Assembly (NCBI GenBank): GCA_965226155.1
Contig: OZ245331.1
Span: forward strand, 2,480,001-2,544,000
Source: G965226155 sp965226155
GTDB taxonomy: Bacteria; Pseudomonadota; Gammaproteobacteria; Eutrophobiales; Eutrophobiaceae
Length of the DNA: 64,000 nucleotides
Direction of reading: 5' to 3'
The notes under the pieces were generated by a model that saw only the letters and a list, made by a program, of their open reading frames with translations, did not search any database and was not told where the DNA came from. The translations under genes were made by a program, and so were the position numbers. Positions 55,865-64,000 of this stretch are shown here, piece by piece. Numbering within the stretch: position 1 is the stretch's first letter; the number at the start of each line of letters is the position of its first letter.

Positions 55865-56522
55865 TTATGGTCTGTCGAGGACCTTCTGTGCATGGGCAAG
55901 TACGTCCTCGCCGTATACCCGTGTGTCGTAACTCTCGACAAATATCTTGCCAACAACCATGAGTTTCGGGTTTAGCACGAACACACCAGGATGAGGGATA
56001 CCGTAGTTAAAATGCCCCGGCTCGAACTGTTCATTCAGAATGCCAAGTGTCTTTGCGGTTGCACCATTGATATCTGAAAGTAGTTGATACGTAATTGAAG
56101 CGGCTTTAATGAACGGCTTTTGCAATTCCGGTGGGTCGTAGCTGATTGCCACGATACCGATGCCAGCCTGCTCAAATTTTGCGACTTGTTCTTGCAGCTG
56201 CCAGAGCTGCCTTCTACAAAAGGGTCACCAGTCCGCTGAACGCACTGCAACGAAGACTGCCCCGCGATCTTCTATAAATCGATCGATCTGATTGATCTCC
56301 TGGCCTTGGTAACGCGCTTAACTGTGCGCCGATAGCAAGACCCGGGCTAAAATCGTCCGTATCTTCTGATACAAACATGTTGCTGGTAATCATTGGTGCA
56401 ATGAAGTCCATCACTTTGCCACTAAAAAGTCTTTTTGGAGGCATGTCCAACATAACAGCCCCCATGGCTAAGCCGAGGATGACGACTACTGATGCAAAAC
56501 CGATAAGGATCTTCTTCAACAT
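55865..56522 (-). pseudogene. Peroxiredoxin-like protein with in-frame TGA at the redox Cys; candidate selenoprotein, frameshifted
   Basis: An N-terminal membrane anchor (MLKKILIGFASVVVILGLAM) leads to a thioredoxin-fold peroxiredoxin-like domain. One base too many (or two missing) near 56308-56312 breaks the frame at AIGAQLSA / YQGQEINQIDRFIED. Continuing in the new frame: GAVFVAVRSADW, then TGA at 56225-56227, then PFCRRQLWQLQEQVAKFE, AISYDPPELQKPF, up to the stop. The family has Cys at that TGA position (SADWCPFC). A hairpin follows the TGA. Selenocysteine is therefore a serious reading. The frameshift, found in a window with other indels, keeps simple decay possible. Confidence 0.7.
56194..56210 (-). 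promoter_or_regulatory. Candidate bacterial SECIS hairpin
   Basis: On the minus strand, GCAGCT-CTGGC-AGCTGC forms a perfect 6-bp stem with a 5-base loop. The stem starts 14 bases after the TGA at 56225-56227, so the loop begins about 20 bases downstream, in the expected range for bacterial SECIS elements. The G in the loop is at the third position rather than the first two, so it is not an ideal match. Confidence 0.4.
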
Positions 56523-56740
56523 TTACATTCCGCTCCAACGTGCTATCAAATAGTGCTGAGGCTACATTGGGAATAAGTATAGCAGCAAATTTGTTGGCTT
56601 TGGCATGGTTGTCCGGCTATTATTTAATATAATGAACGAAAAAACCGTTACATGTCTACTACTACCGTATATGCATTGATACTCTGGGCCAGCTGGCCTA
56701 AATTAATATCACTAGGTATGTAAAATTTAGGAGCTTGACT

Positions 56741-57424
56741 ATGAGACTCACTAATATATTCCAGTATCTGACGATTTTTGCTTTTCTTTGTTTCTTAAAT
56801 ATACCTTCAGTGTACAGTGCAAGTGGAGGTGGCGGAGGCTTCTCCGGCGGATCATTCGGTTCCTCATCCCAGTCCAAGCGTAACAAACGTACCCCTGAAC
56901 AAATTGCCCTCGGCTACTATGAATCCGGATTAAAATACAAGAACAAGGCCTGGAAATATGAAGACAAGGCGGACGCAGCAAAGACTGAGAAAAGACGCGA
57001 TAGACAATTGGCAAGTGCGAAGAAGCAGTACATCAAGGCCATTGGTAAATACAATAAGGCAATAGAGAAAAGCAGCAGAATGTATGAGGCCATTAACGAG
57101 CTAGGTTATGCCTATCGAAAGATCGGTGATTTTGACGCCTCACTTGCTGCCTATGATTCTGCACTCGGTATTAATCCAGAATATACCCCGGCAATAGAAT
57201 ACCGGGCAGAGGCTTACCTGGCGCTGGGACGTCTGAATGAGACCAAGAAGGCTTATATGCAATTGTTCCGAGACGACCCGGAACTGGCTACAACCTTAAT
57301 TCAGGCAATGGAATCCTGGATAACCGGCAAGAGCATTAGTTGTGCAAGTTGTCATCAACCCCAACGCGCTTTCACCGACGGACGCAAGATGGCGATCGGT
57401 GTTCGACCGTTATCTTTATTTTGA
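56741..57424 (+). pseudogene. TPR protein fused to the front of a di-heme cytochrome (chimera)
   Basis: From ATG 56741 (AGGAG seven bases upstream) a signal peptide leads into a Gly/Ser-rich stretch, then TPRs (YIKAIGKYNKAIEKSSRMYE, LAAYDSALGINPEYTPAIEY, YLALGRLNETKKAYMQLF). After QAMESW the text becomes ITGKSISCASCHQPQRAFTDGRK, the first heme motif (CxxCH) of a MbnH/MauG-type di-heme protein. It ends in unrelated frame text (VRPLSLF). The TPR protein's own C-terminus has been lost to a fusion. Confidence 0.7.
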
Positions 57425-57909
57425 TGTTCAGGATGCACTTAGTGATGCTGCTAAACGCGGTATGAAATTGTTCTTTTCTGATAAATTGAAATGCGCCGAG
57501 TGTCACAGTGGCTTTGCTTTTTCCGGGCCGATACAATTTATGGGAAGTGAAAAGGTAGAGCCTGTGTTTCACAATACTGGCCTGTATAATCTCGATAAGA
57601 GCGGAACCTATTCCGATCCGGGTGTATACAAAATATCAAAACACAAAAAATGACATAGGGTCATTCAGGGCCCCTACTCTGAGAAACATCGCGTTGACCG
57701 CACCCTATATGCACAACGGCAGTATCGAAACGCTTGAACAGGTAATCGAGTTTTATGCAGCGGGAGACCGAACAGGAATGGATGGGGAAGAGGACAAACA
57801 AAACAATCCAGAGAAACGAAAACAGATCACTGGTTTCGAGCTTTCAGATGTAGAAAAATCAGACTTAATTAAATTTCTACAGAGCCTTACCAGCAGCTCA
57901 CTGCTGTAA
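57320..57909 (+). pseudogene. MbnH/MauG-type di-heme cytochrome relic, internal deletion and frameshift
   Basis: The first heme motif (CASCH) sits in the TPR frame; 15 codons later the frame changes and the text resumes as VFDRYLYFDVQDALSDAAKR, GMKLFFSDKLKCAECHSGFA, so the middle of the protein is deleted. Another one-base change near 57638 (KISKHKK vs YQNTKNDIGSFRAP) leads to TLRNIALTAPYMHNGSIETL, with the typical C-terminal DLIKFLQSLT. The two CxxCH motifs identify the family; partner MbnP is not visible. Confidence 0.75.
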
Positions 57910-57955
57910 CGCTGTAATTTCAATATAAATCAGAATAAATAGAACAGGAAAGCGG

Positions 57956-58621
57956 ATGACTCAAACAATACTCATTACCGGTGCTAATAGAGGTATCGGT
58001 CTAGCGCTGACTGAGATTTATTTAAAACGAGGCGATAAAGTCAACGCCGTCTGTCGTCAGACAACGGATGAGCTGAATAAAACAGATGCCAACATTATTG
58101 AAGATATTGATGTCAGTAATTCTGAAGATGTAAATAATCTTCAGCAACAATTACAAGGGATATCAATTGATATCTTAATCAATAACGCCGGTATTTTTAA
58201 GAACGAATCGTTAAATGCAATGAACTTCGAAACTATCGAACAACAATTAGCCATCAATGCCATTGCACCCTTGCGGGTCACCCATGCTTTATTGAGTAAC
58301 TTACATGCAGGAAGCAAGATTGGATTGATTACCAGCAGAATGGGATCGATAGCAGACAATGACTCGGGAGATTATTACGGCTACCGCATGTCTAAAGCTG
58401 CTTTAAATGCCGCGGGGAAAAGTCTAGCCAATGATTTAAAGGCAAAAAATATCAGTGTCGCCATTTTACATCCTGGTTTCGTTTCAACTCGAATGGTCAA
58501 TCATGCAGGGGATGTATCACCTGAGCAATCTGCTCAGGGGCTAGTGGCTCGCCTTGATGAGTTAACAGGGAGTACTACTGGCACATTTTGGCACGCCAAT
58601 GGAGAAGTTTTGCCCTGGTAG
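57956..58621 (+). CDS. Short-chain dehydrogenase/reductase, C-factor-like
   Basis: SDR of 221 residues. Cofactor motif TGANRGIGLALTEIY, NNAGIF, catalytic Ser in GLITSRMGSIADN and Tyr-Lys in YGYRMSKAALNAAG. It resembles C-factor/sniffer-type SDRs; substrate unknown. It lies between the cytochrome relic and the DUF6152 gene, co-oriented. Confidence 0.85.
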   Translation: MTQTILITGANRGIGLALTEIYLKRGDKVNAVCRQTTDELNKTDANIIEDIDVSNSEDVNNLQQQLQGISIDILINNAGIFKNESLNAMNFETIEQQLAINAIAPLRVTHALLSNLHAGSKIGLITSRMGSIADNDSGDYYGYRMSKAALNAAGKSLANDLKAKNISVAILHPGFVSTRMVNHAGDVSPEQSAQGLVARLDELTGSTTGTFWHANGEVLPW

Positions 58622-58659
58622 CAATTAAATTAGAAAATCGTAGACTGTCCCCTATTATT

Positions 58660-59757
58660 ATGAAATTCACATTATTCATTCTCACTGTATGTGTATTTAT
58701 TCTTAGCGTAACACCGGCCATGTCACACCATGGTCGCAGTTATTTTAAGCGTGATGACTACACCTCTATAGAAGGCACGGTGACCTATTTCAGGTGGCGG
58801 AATCCACACGTTAATATGGAAGTAAAAGTAGTAAATGAAAACAATGAAACTGAAACCTGGCTTATTGAAGGGGGCACACCGACATCACTAAAAAGACAAG
58901 GCTGGAAGAAAGACTCCATCAAGCTAGGCGATACTGTCGCTATTATTGGCAACCCAACTCATGATCCTGAAAAACATTATTTGTTACTGGCATATGTCGT
59001 TCGTGAAGACGGAAAAACATTTTATGTTTCTAATTCCCAAAGAGCAGTCATTCCAGATAATAAATCTCCCATCCTGTCTTCTGAAGTCATTAGAGGTGAA
59101 CAATACCAAGTTAAAGCTTCTGAAAAGGAAAATATTTTACCTTCACAGGATTTTTCCGGAAATTGGACACGTGGTCCCAATACTTTTGTTGTGACAAATA
59201 ACTTTTTTAAACCACCACGCGATTGGCCATTGACCAACATAGGGGAAGCGCAAGTTGCTCGCTTTGATGGTAGAGACAATCCTAGTTACGAGTGTAAAGA
59301 AAGAGGGTTACCGTTTTATTCTGTCTTTACAGGGTATTTTTCATGGAATCGAAATGAAGACAAGATTGAAATCAGCTCTGTATATTCAGCATTAACCAGG
59401 ACACTCTACTTAAATCAAAGCAGTCATCCCGATAAGATTGAACCGAGTCTGGTGGGTCATTCCATCGCCCATTTTGTTGAGAATGGCAGCCTGTTGGTGG
59501 ATACCATCGGTTTTCCTGACGATGTGAGATGGGGTCTTGCACCTGGTTTGAATTCGAGTAACCAAAAACATATTAAAGAACGTTATACCCTGAACGAGGA
59601 TGGTCTGGGGATGACATTTTCGATCACGATTGAAGATCCGGTTTATCTATCTGAGCCACTGATCATTAATGGTACCTATCAAAAATTTGCTGACGTTCCC
59701 ATTGAGCCTTTTGAATGTGACCTGGATGCGGCCAGTAGAAGCTTATCCCCTCCTTAG
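58660..59757 (+). CDS. DUF6152-family exported protein
   Basis: 365 residues from ATG 58660 (MKFTLFILTVCVFILSVTPA, a signal peptide ending near MSHH). The family-typical AMSHHGRSYFKRDDYTSIEG, WRNPHVNMEVKVVNENN, GGTPTSLKRQGWKKDS are present; the C-terminal half (DDVRWGLAPGLNSSNQKHIK, LNEDGLGMTFSITIEDP) is typical of a lipoprotein-like beta domain. Often found near cytochrome or oxidoreductase genes. Function unknown. Confidence 0.78.
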   Translation: MKFTLFILTVCVFILSVTPAMSHHGRSYFKRDDYTSIEGTVTYFRWRNPHVNMEVKVVNENNETETWLIEGGTPTSLKRQGWKKDSIKLGDTVAIIGNPTHDPEKHYLLLAYVVREDGKTFYVSNSQRAVIPDNKSPILSSEVIRGEQYQVKASEKENILPSQDFSGNWTRGPNTFVVTNNFFKPPRDWPLTNIGEAQVARFDGRDNPSYECKERGLPFYSVFTGYFSWNRNEDKIEISSVYSALTRTLYLNQSSHPDKIEPSLVGHSIAHFVENGSLLVDTIGFPDDVRWGLAPGLNSSNQKHIKERYTLNEDGLGMTFSITIEDPVYLSEPLIINGTYQKFADVPIEPFECDLDAASRSLSPP

Positions 59758-59839
59758 AATTTAATCCCTACTTAAATTTAAGTGAGATTAGGCTACACTA
59801 GGTAATTATAACAACGGTAAAATTTGGGGGGTTACAATA

Positions 59840-61408
59840 ATGAATTCTTTCTTCTCTGTTCAACAACAACGTAACGCTTTTAAGGTCGGTTCGGCCTGTG
59901 CATTCGTAACAGGGTTGGTTATGACGTTTTTAGTTGCAGTTCCCCCTGCATTTTCTGATGAAGAAACAACTAATACCAAACTGCGCAACTCTGTTGCGGT
60001 GTTGCCTTTTGAAAATCTAAGTCCCAATCCTGATGATGCCTACTTCGCAACAGGCGTTTACAAAAATTTGTTAAATCAACTCCTAGATTTAGGCGATATG
60101 AATGTGATTTTGCCGTCAACGGTGGCTCTATATAAAGGTAGTGATAAATCACTACCTGTGATTGCCTCTGAACTTAATGTAGCAACCATCGTAGAAGGCA
60201 GTGTTAGCTATGCGGATAATCGGGTGAATATTTCTGTAAGACACATCGATGCCTCCGATGGCAATCAACTGTGGTCGAAAGGTTATGAGCATGACCTGTC
60301 TGACATCTTTGCGATACAAGCAGAAATTGTTGAGCATATTGCCATGGCCGTGGGAGCGAACTTATCTTTGTCTGAACTGGAACGCGTTCGGAAAATACCT
60401 ACCCAATCACTCGACGCTTACATACTTTATCTGAAGGCAATGCAATTATATTCCTCAAGTGGCGTGAATGAATCTGTGGTTTATCAATTTTTCGATCAGG
60501 CCATTGCGGCCGATCCAAAGTTTGCCCTGGTTCACGCCATGAAGGCGGATGATTATTCCTATGCAAAAGTTAGGCATGCACCCGTTGGCAATGAAGGCGG
60601 TGGGTTGGAAAGAGGTGCAGGTGACAACTTATCATTTGAAGAAATGGAAAGGATAGCGCTTGAACATGCTGGCATAGCATTGGAACTGGATCCGAAACTG
60701 GCCTTAGCTTATAAGGCACAAGCATCAATTCATCGCACTAACTTGAACAGCCCTATGGCAAGTGAACGCTTTCAACGCGCATTTGAATTGAGTCCAGCCA
60801 TATATTACAGCGTTGCCACACTCTATTATTATTCAGTTATTGGCGAATATGATAACGCCATCAAAGTAGCGCAACGATTATTGGACCTAGGGCCGTATAG
60901 TGCTTTTAATCATGATAACTTAGGTTGGGTACAACTTTGTGGCGGTAAATATGCCGCTGCTGCTGAACAATTCCGAAAATCGATTCAATTAAAATCAAAT
61001 TTTTATAGATATCACACAAATCTTGGGCTAGCTGAGATCATGTTGGGAAATGAGGCAGAAGGTTTAAAACAAATACAGATTGCAGATGAAATAATAAAAG
61101 CCTCGGGAAACATAAAACATTACGAGTTGGTTGCATATGCGTACGCAAGACTTGGATTAACAGAAGATGCAGCAAGAATTGTTAGTCTATTTGAAGCTAT
61201 GGAAGCCAAGGGAGGAAAGATGAGGCCGTATGCTAAGGCAATGGCCTTATTAGCCATTGGCAATGCTGATGACGCTTACGATATTCTAACTCAAAAACCG
61301 AACGAGGGTGGACTACACTACCTTCAAGTAATGAAATCCAACATGATGAGAGACCCTGTATTGGATGAACCGCGTTTTGTAGAAATTCTCAGTCAGAGTG
61401 GCTGGTAA
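59840..61408 (+). CDS. Exported TPR protein with FlgO/cyclase-like N-terminal domain (paralogue)
   Basis: 522 residues, paralogue of the gene at 45639-47132. After a signal-like segment comes NSVAVLPFENLSPNPDDAYF, ASELNVATIVEGSVSYADNR, VNISVRHIDASDGNQLWSKG, then TPRs (HAGIALELDPKLALAYKAQA, FQRAFELSPAIYYSVATLYY, LRKSI-like EQFRKSIQLKSNFYRYHTN). A near-identical piece of its 3' end (61260-61345) recurs at 63787-63872. Same unknown role as its paralogue. Confidence 0.85.
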   Translation: MNSFFSVQQQRNAFKVGSACAFVTGLVMTFLVAVPPAFSDEETTNTKLRNSVAVLPFENLSPNPDDAYFATGVYKNLLNQLLDLGDMNVILPSTVALYKGSDKSLPVIASELNVATIVEGSVSYADNRVNISVRHIDASDGNQLWSKGYEHDLSDIFAIQAEIVEHIAMAVGANLSLSELERVRKIPTQSLDAYILYLKAMQLYSSSGVNESVVYQFFDQAIAADPKFALVHAMKADDYSYAKVRHAPVGNEGGGLERGAGDNLSFEEMERIALEHAGIALELDPKLALAYKAQASIHRTNLNSPMASERFQRAFELSPAIYYSVATLYYYSVIGEYDNAIKVAQRLLDLGPYSAFNHDNLGWVQLCGGKYAAAAEQFRKSIQLKSNFYRYHTNLGLAEIMLGNEAEGLKQIQIADEIIKASGNIKHYELVAYAYARLGLTEDAARIVSLFEAMEAKGGKMRPYAKAMALLAIGNADDAYDILTQKPNEGGLHYLQVMKSNMMRDPVLDEPRFVEILSQSGW

Positions 61409-61469
61409 GCTAGCGCTAACGATTCATAACTTAATTTGATACTCTAAACTATAGAACGTCCTGATCAGA

Positions 61470-63704
61470 TTAGAACGTGCCACGGAAACTGATGAGAAAG
61501 CGCCTGTCACGCGTTTCTTCAAAAGTCTCTGTACGCAGTACGGTCCTATTAATCGTCCCAGCATTATTATTCACTGCAAATAAGGTCCGATTCTGCCGCT
61601 CTTTACTAGGCAACAGACCTAGCCCCTCGATTCGAACGGAGATGCCTGCAAATAATTCCTTTTCAATAAAAACATCCAGATCTGGGTTAAAGTCAAAGGC
61701 CAGTTCAGAACTAAAATTAAGGTCCCGTGAGAGAAATCTACCCCCCGTTTTCTCAACTGTCATCCCATAGGACATTCCCCAGGCAGTCACATCATGACGA
61801 AAACCAAATTCAACTTGCCATGGGCTCTTAAAGATTCGGTCAGTACCGGTAAACGGTTCGGTGACATTAGACTCCTGACGTAAATAACCAATATCTACCA
61901 CTACCTCAGGCAGATTGATCATAGATAATCGTGTACTGGCCTTGAACTCAACACCGTAATGATACGCATCACCAATGCTGCCCGATGCGGAGATAGGCGC
62001 CCCATTGATGGGGTCATTGTTGTCAAAGCCGATGATTCTCTTATCGGTAAAATCCTGAATATCGTAATAGAAAGCACGAATATTGATGGTACCATTGTCA
62101 TTGGCGAGTCGTCGTTCATAGCGTGCCTCAAATTCCCACGCCGTTTGCGGTACCAGCCCCAGATTACCTGCATCGATTTCGTTGTCGTTGGAATCGAATT
62201 CAGGTACAAATAAACCAAGATTTAGCTGTTCAACCGTACGCTCTATTTTTAACTGTATCTGGTCTGAAGGTGTTAAATCGTAGCGCAGGTCTGCCCTGGG
62301 CTTAATAAAGAAATAATCTTGATCCGGTGAAGTTGGAAAATTATCGGATACATTTGAAGCTTCTGCAACGATTGAACTTTCAAGCGCCAATCGGTCGTTA
62401 ATCATCCAGTTATGAATAACAAATAACTCTTCTCGCAATTCTTTGACCTCAGTGACTAATGTCGGCTGAGGCTCGACAGACCCGTTATTATCCAGGTCGA
62501 AAAATACAGTGAAGGTCTGATCAAGATTATTTAACGCGCCTTCTGCCCCGATTTCTAAATTCATGGATGAATTGATTGGCCAACTATAACTGCCGCGAAT
62601 AATTCCTTGCGAGGGTAATGGTTTATCTTCACTGCGATTGATCTCTGATGTGACATTGCCAACGATCTCGTTACGGGTATTGATAAAATCCTGATCAGTT
62701 TCAATGTAAACAAAAATCAGGTTGAAATCGCCATCAGCTATCTTTTTTCGATACTCTGCACCGATTTCAAATTCTATTTGTAACGGTAAAGTAGATTTTT
62801 TCCGATCGATACCGCTCCGATTCAACGTGCCATCAGCATTAAATGCCGTAAACTGAATATTCTCGTTTGATTCGATGTCTTTTCGTGTATATAGACCATT
62901 GATCAGGAAAGTATCTCCATTATCAAATTCGTAGTTCAGGTTAGCCGTAAAAATGTAATAATGGAAATCTCGGTTATCATCTGATAAACGGTTCTGCTGA
63001 ATACTGCCATCGGGAAAATAATAAAATTCCTCGCGTGATCGGTTGGTCCAACGAAATCGCCCTATTCGAGAAGGTGACCAGAGTTCTTTTTCGAAGCTGA
63101 TTAAATAACCCAGGTCATTTCTACGGCCATTGTGTGAGACAAGTCCCTCAACATCAAACCAACCCTTGTCGTTAAACTTACTGGTCAGCTGCCACGCCGT
63201 CTTCCCACTCTCCTCCCCTGCTTCGCCAATAATCAAATTGACAAGGATACCTTCGCTGAACACATTTGCATCGGGAGAAGTGCCGCGAATAAGTTGTATA
63301 CACTGCACAGAGCTGGCTTGAATACGTCGTAAAGATGTTGTTATCTGATTGACCTTACCGGCGATGCGTTTACCATTAATCAGTATCTGCTCGCCACTTG
63401 ATCCTAGGCCACGGTCCTGTTGATTATCTTCCGTATTCTCAAGGATCACCATTACACCGGGAATACGGCGAAGCATATCTTCCGCTGTTGTTACATCATA
63501 GCGTTGGAAATATCCTCTGTCATAAATGACGGTCGTTGCATCTTCATTGCCTACACACTGCGCAAGGTCAAGCTGTTGAACAGTCCCTTCCTGGGGTGCT
63601 TCTTGTGCGTTAACCATGTCGATGGTCAAACATGCTATCGCCATTGACATTAAAGTAGTCTTCAAGACTGTTAGTGTATTCAATGAGAAATAGGGACAAA
63701 CCAC
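61470..63704 (-). CDS. TonB-dependent outer membrane receptor-like protein
   Basis: About 744 residues (start 63704, or internal Met near 63650: MSMAIACLTIDMVNAQ). After the signal peptide, a plug domain (TTAEDMLRRIPGVMVI, GSSGEQILINGKRI, IQLIRGTSPDANVF) precedes a long beta barrel ending in ...RRFLISFRGTF, with the terminal Phe. It is closest to putative receptor family proteins of marine gammaproteobacteria. No TonB box is obvious. It is flanked by TPR gene sequence on both sides. Confidence 0.88.
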   Translation of the reverse strand: MVCPYFSLNTLTVLKTTLMSMAIACLTIDMVNAQEAPQEGTVQQLDLAQCVGNEDATTVIYDRGYFQRYDVTTAEDMLRRIPGVMVILENTEDNQQDRGLGSSGEQILINGKRIAGKVNQITTSLRRIQASSVQCIQLIRGTSPDANVFSEGILVNLIIGEAGEESGKTAWQLTSKFNDKGWFDVEGLVSHNGRRNDLGYLISFEKELWSPSRIGRFRWTNRSREEFYYFPDGSIQQNRLSDDNRDFHYYIFTANLNYEFDNGDTFLINGLYTRKDIESNENIQFTAFNADGTLNRSGIDRKKSTLPLQIEFEIGAEYRKKIADGDFNLIFVYIETDQDFINTRNEIVGNVTSEINRSEDKPLPSQGIIRGSYSWPINSSMNLEIGAEGALNNLDQTFTVFFDLDNNGSVEPQPTLVTEVKELREELFVIHNWMINDRLALESSIVAEASNVSDNFPTSPDQDYFFIKPRADLRYDLTPSDQIQLKIERTVEQLNLGLFVPEFDSNDNEIDAGNLGLVPQTAWEFEARYERRLANDNGTINIRAFYYDIQDFTDKRIIGFDNNDPINGAPISASGSIGDAYHYGVEFKASTRLSMINLPEVVVDIGYLRQESNVTEPFTGTDRIFKSPWQVEFGFRHDVTAWGMSYGMTVEKTGGRFLSRDLNFSSELAFDFNPDLDVFIEKELFAGISVRIEGLGLLPSKERQNRTLFAVNNNAGTINRTVLRTETFEETRDRRFLISFRGTF

Positions 63705-63759
63705 GGTTTAAGTAAAAATAATTTGAATCAAAGTAAGGATTACTAATTAATTTATATCT

Positions 63760-63786
63760 GAAATGTTACTCCGACCCCAATTATTT
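63760..63786. repeat. Dispersed 27-base repeat, copy B
   Basis: Second copy of the repeat at 55805-55831, here directly joined to the duplicated TPR fragment (63787-63872). The junction suggests that the repeat marks the edge of a rearrangement. Confidence 0.5.
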
Positions 63787-63872
63787 GCAATGCTGATGGT
63801 GCTTACGATATTCTAACTTAAAAACCGAACGAGGGAGGACTACACTACCTTCAAGTAATGAAATCCAACATG
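63787..63872 (+). pseudogene. Duplicated 3' fragment of the TPR gene
   Basis: 86 bases nearly identical to 61260-61345, within the TPR gene (GNADDAYDIL...LQVMKSNM). The copy has a stop (TAA for CAA) and a few changes, and is not part of a gene. It ends at the ATG region of the molybdenum hydroxylase gene. Confidence 0.85.
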
Positions 63873-63875
63873 ACT

Positions 63876-64000
63876 ATGAATTCAAAACTAAGCCGTAGAA
63901 AGTTTATAACAGCGAGTGCGACTGCAAGCGGCGGATTGGTTCTGGGCTTTTATATACCAGACGTTTTCGCTAATGATATAGACACAGCGAGTCAACCGTG
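63876..64000 (+). CDS. Tat-exported molybdenum hydroxylase-like subunit, N-terminal start only
   Basis: The last ATG (63876, or 63870) opens MNSKLSRRKFITASATASGG then LVLGFYIPDVFANDIDTA, running off the right edge. The twin-arginine SRRKF motif and the GLVLGFYIP end are those of Tat signal peptides on isoquinoline 1-oxidoreductase beta-type (xanthine dehydrogenase family) proteins. Only the signal region is visible, so the family call is tentative. The start codon lies inside the duplicated TPR fragment. Confidence 0.55.
   Translation, partial: MNSKLSRRKFITASATASGGLVLGFYIPDVFANDIDTASQP

Noticed and set aside
1..64000. tRNA, rRNA, CRISPR array, riboswitch or phage structural genes
   Set aside because: Looked for cloverleaf-type ends, regular short repeats and known riboswitch-like leader patterns; none was convincing.

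Overview
The window looks like the chromosome of a free-living or loosely host-associated gammaproteobacterium. It carries the gammaproteobacterial order rseA-rseB-mucD-lepA-lepB-rnc-era-recO-pdxJ, then rne(-)/rluC-sppA-maf(-)-yceD-rpmF-plsX-fabHDG-acpP-fabF-mltG-tmk-holB-tatD. TonB-dependent receptors, a P44-like outer membrane protein and a DUF6152 protein suit a marine or environmental lineage. No rRNA, tRNA or CRISPR array was seen.

Bases 1-29,200 are core genome: the end of the sigma-E regulon (RseA, RseB, a Do-like protease), translation and secretion factors (LepA, signal peptidase I), RNA processing and ribosome assembly (RNase III, Era, RluC), PdxJ, and the lipid/fatty-acid cluster from YceD to FabF with MltG, Tmk, HolB and TatD. 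A class V aminotransferase, TrpB, TrpA and a LpxL-type acyltransferase follow. Two breaks stand out in this otherwise intact stretch. A small glutaredoxin-like gene after mucD has an early stop, and rne (RNase E) carries three separate single-base deletions.

Bases 29,200-43,100 are accessory. They hold a two-helix membrane protein with an overlapping proline-rich mini-ORF, IS30 copy 1, an IS1595-type transposase driven by a perfect consensus promoter and followed by a DNA methyltransferase-HNH fusion, and a membrane protein/ClpP-like protease pair. A visibly more G+C-rich block follows, with an ammonium transporter relic, a fused higBA toxin-antitoxin relic, a TonB receptor, an intact IS3-type element with a target duplication, and an outer membrane protein.

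Bases 43,100-64,000 mix small envelope genes (DoxX, DUF4124, FetB, YjbQ, HD protein), two related TPR proteins in opposite orientation, an FHA protein, a frameshifted pseudokinase next to a DUF2628/pilin-like membrane protein, IS30 copy 2, a TPR-cytochrome chimera, a DUF6152 protein and a second TonB receptor. The window ends in the Tat signal of a probable molybdenum hydroxylase.

The most interesting signal is a peroxiredoxin-like gene (55,865-56,522, minus strand) with an in-frame TGA exactly where the redox cysteine belongs (SADW-TGA-PFC). A perfect 6-bp stem hairpin lies 14 bases downstream, as expected for a selenoprotein. An upstream frameshift in the same gene, and the many single-base breaks elsewhere in the accessory half, make decay the competing explanation.
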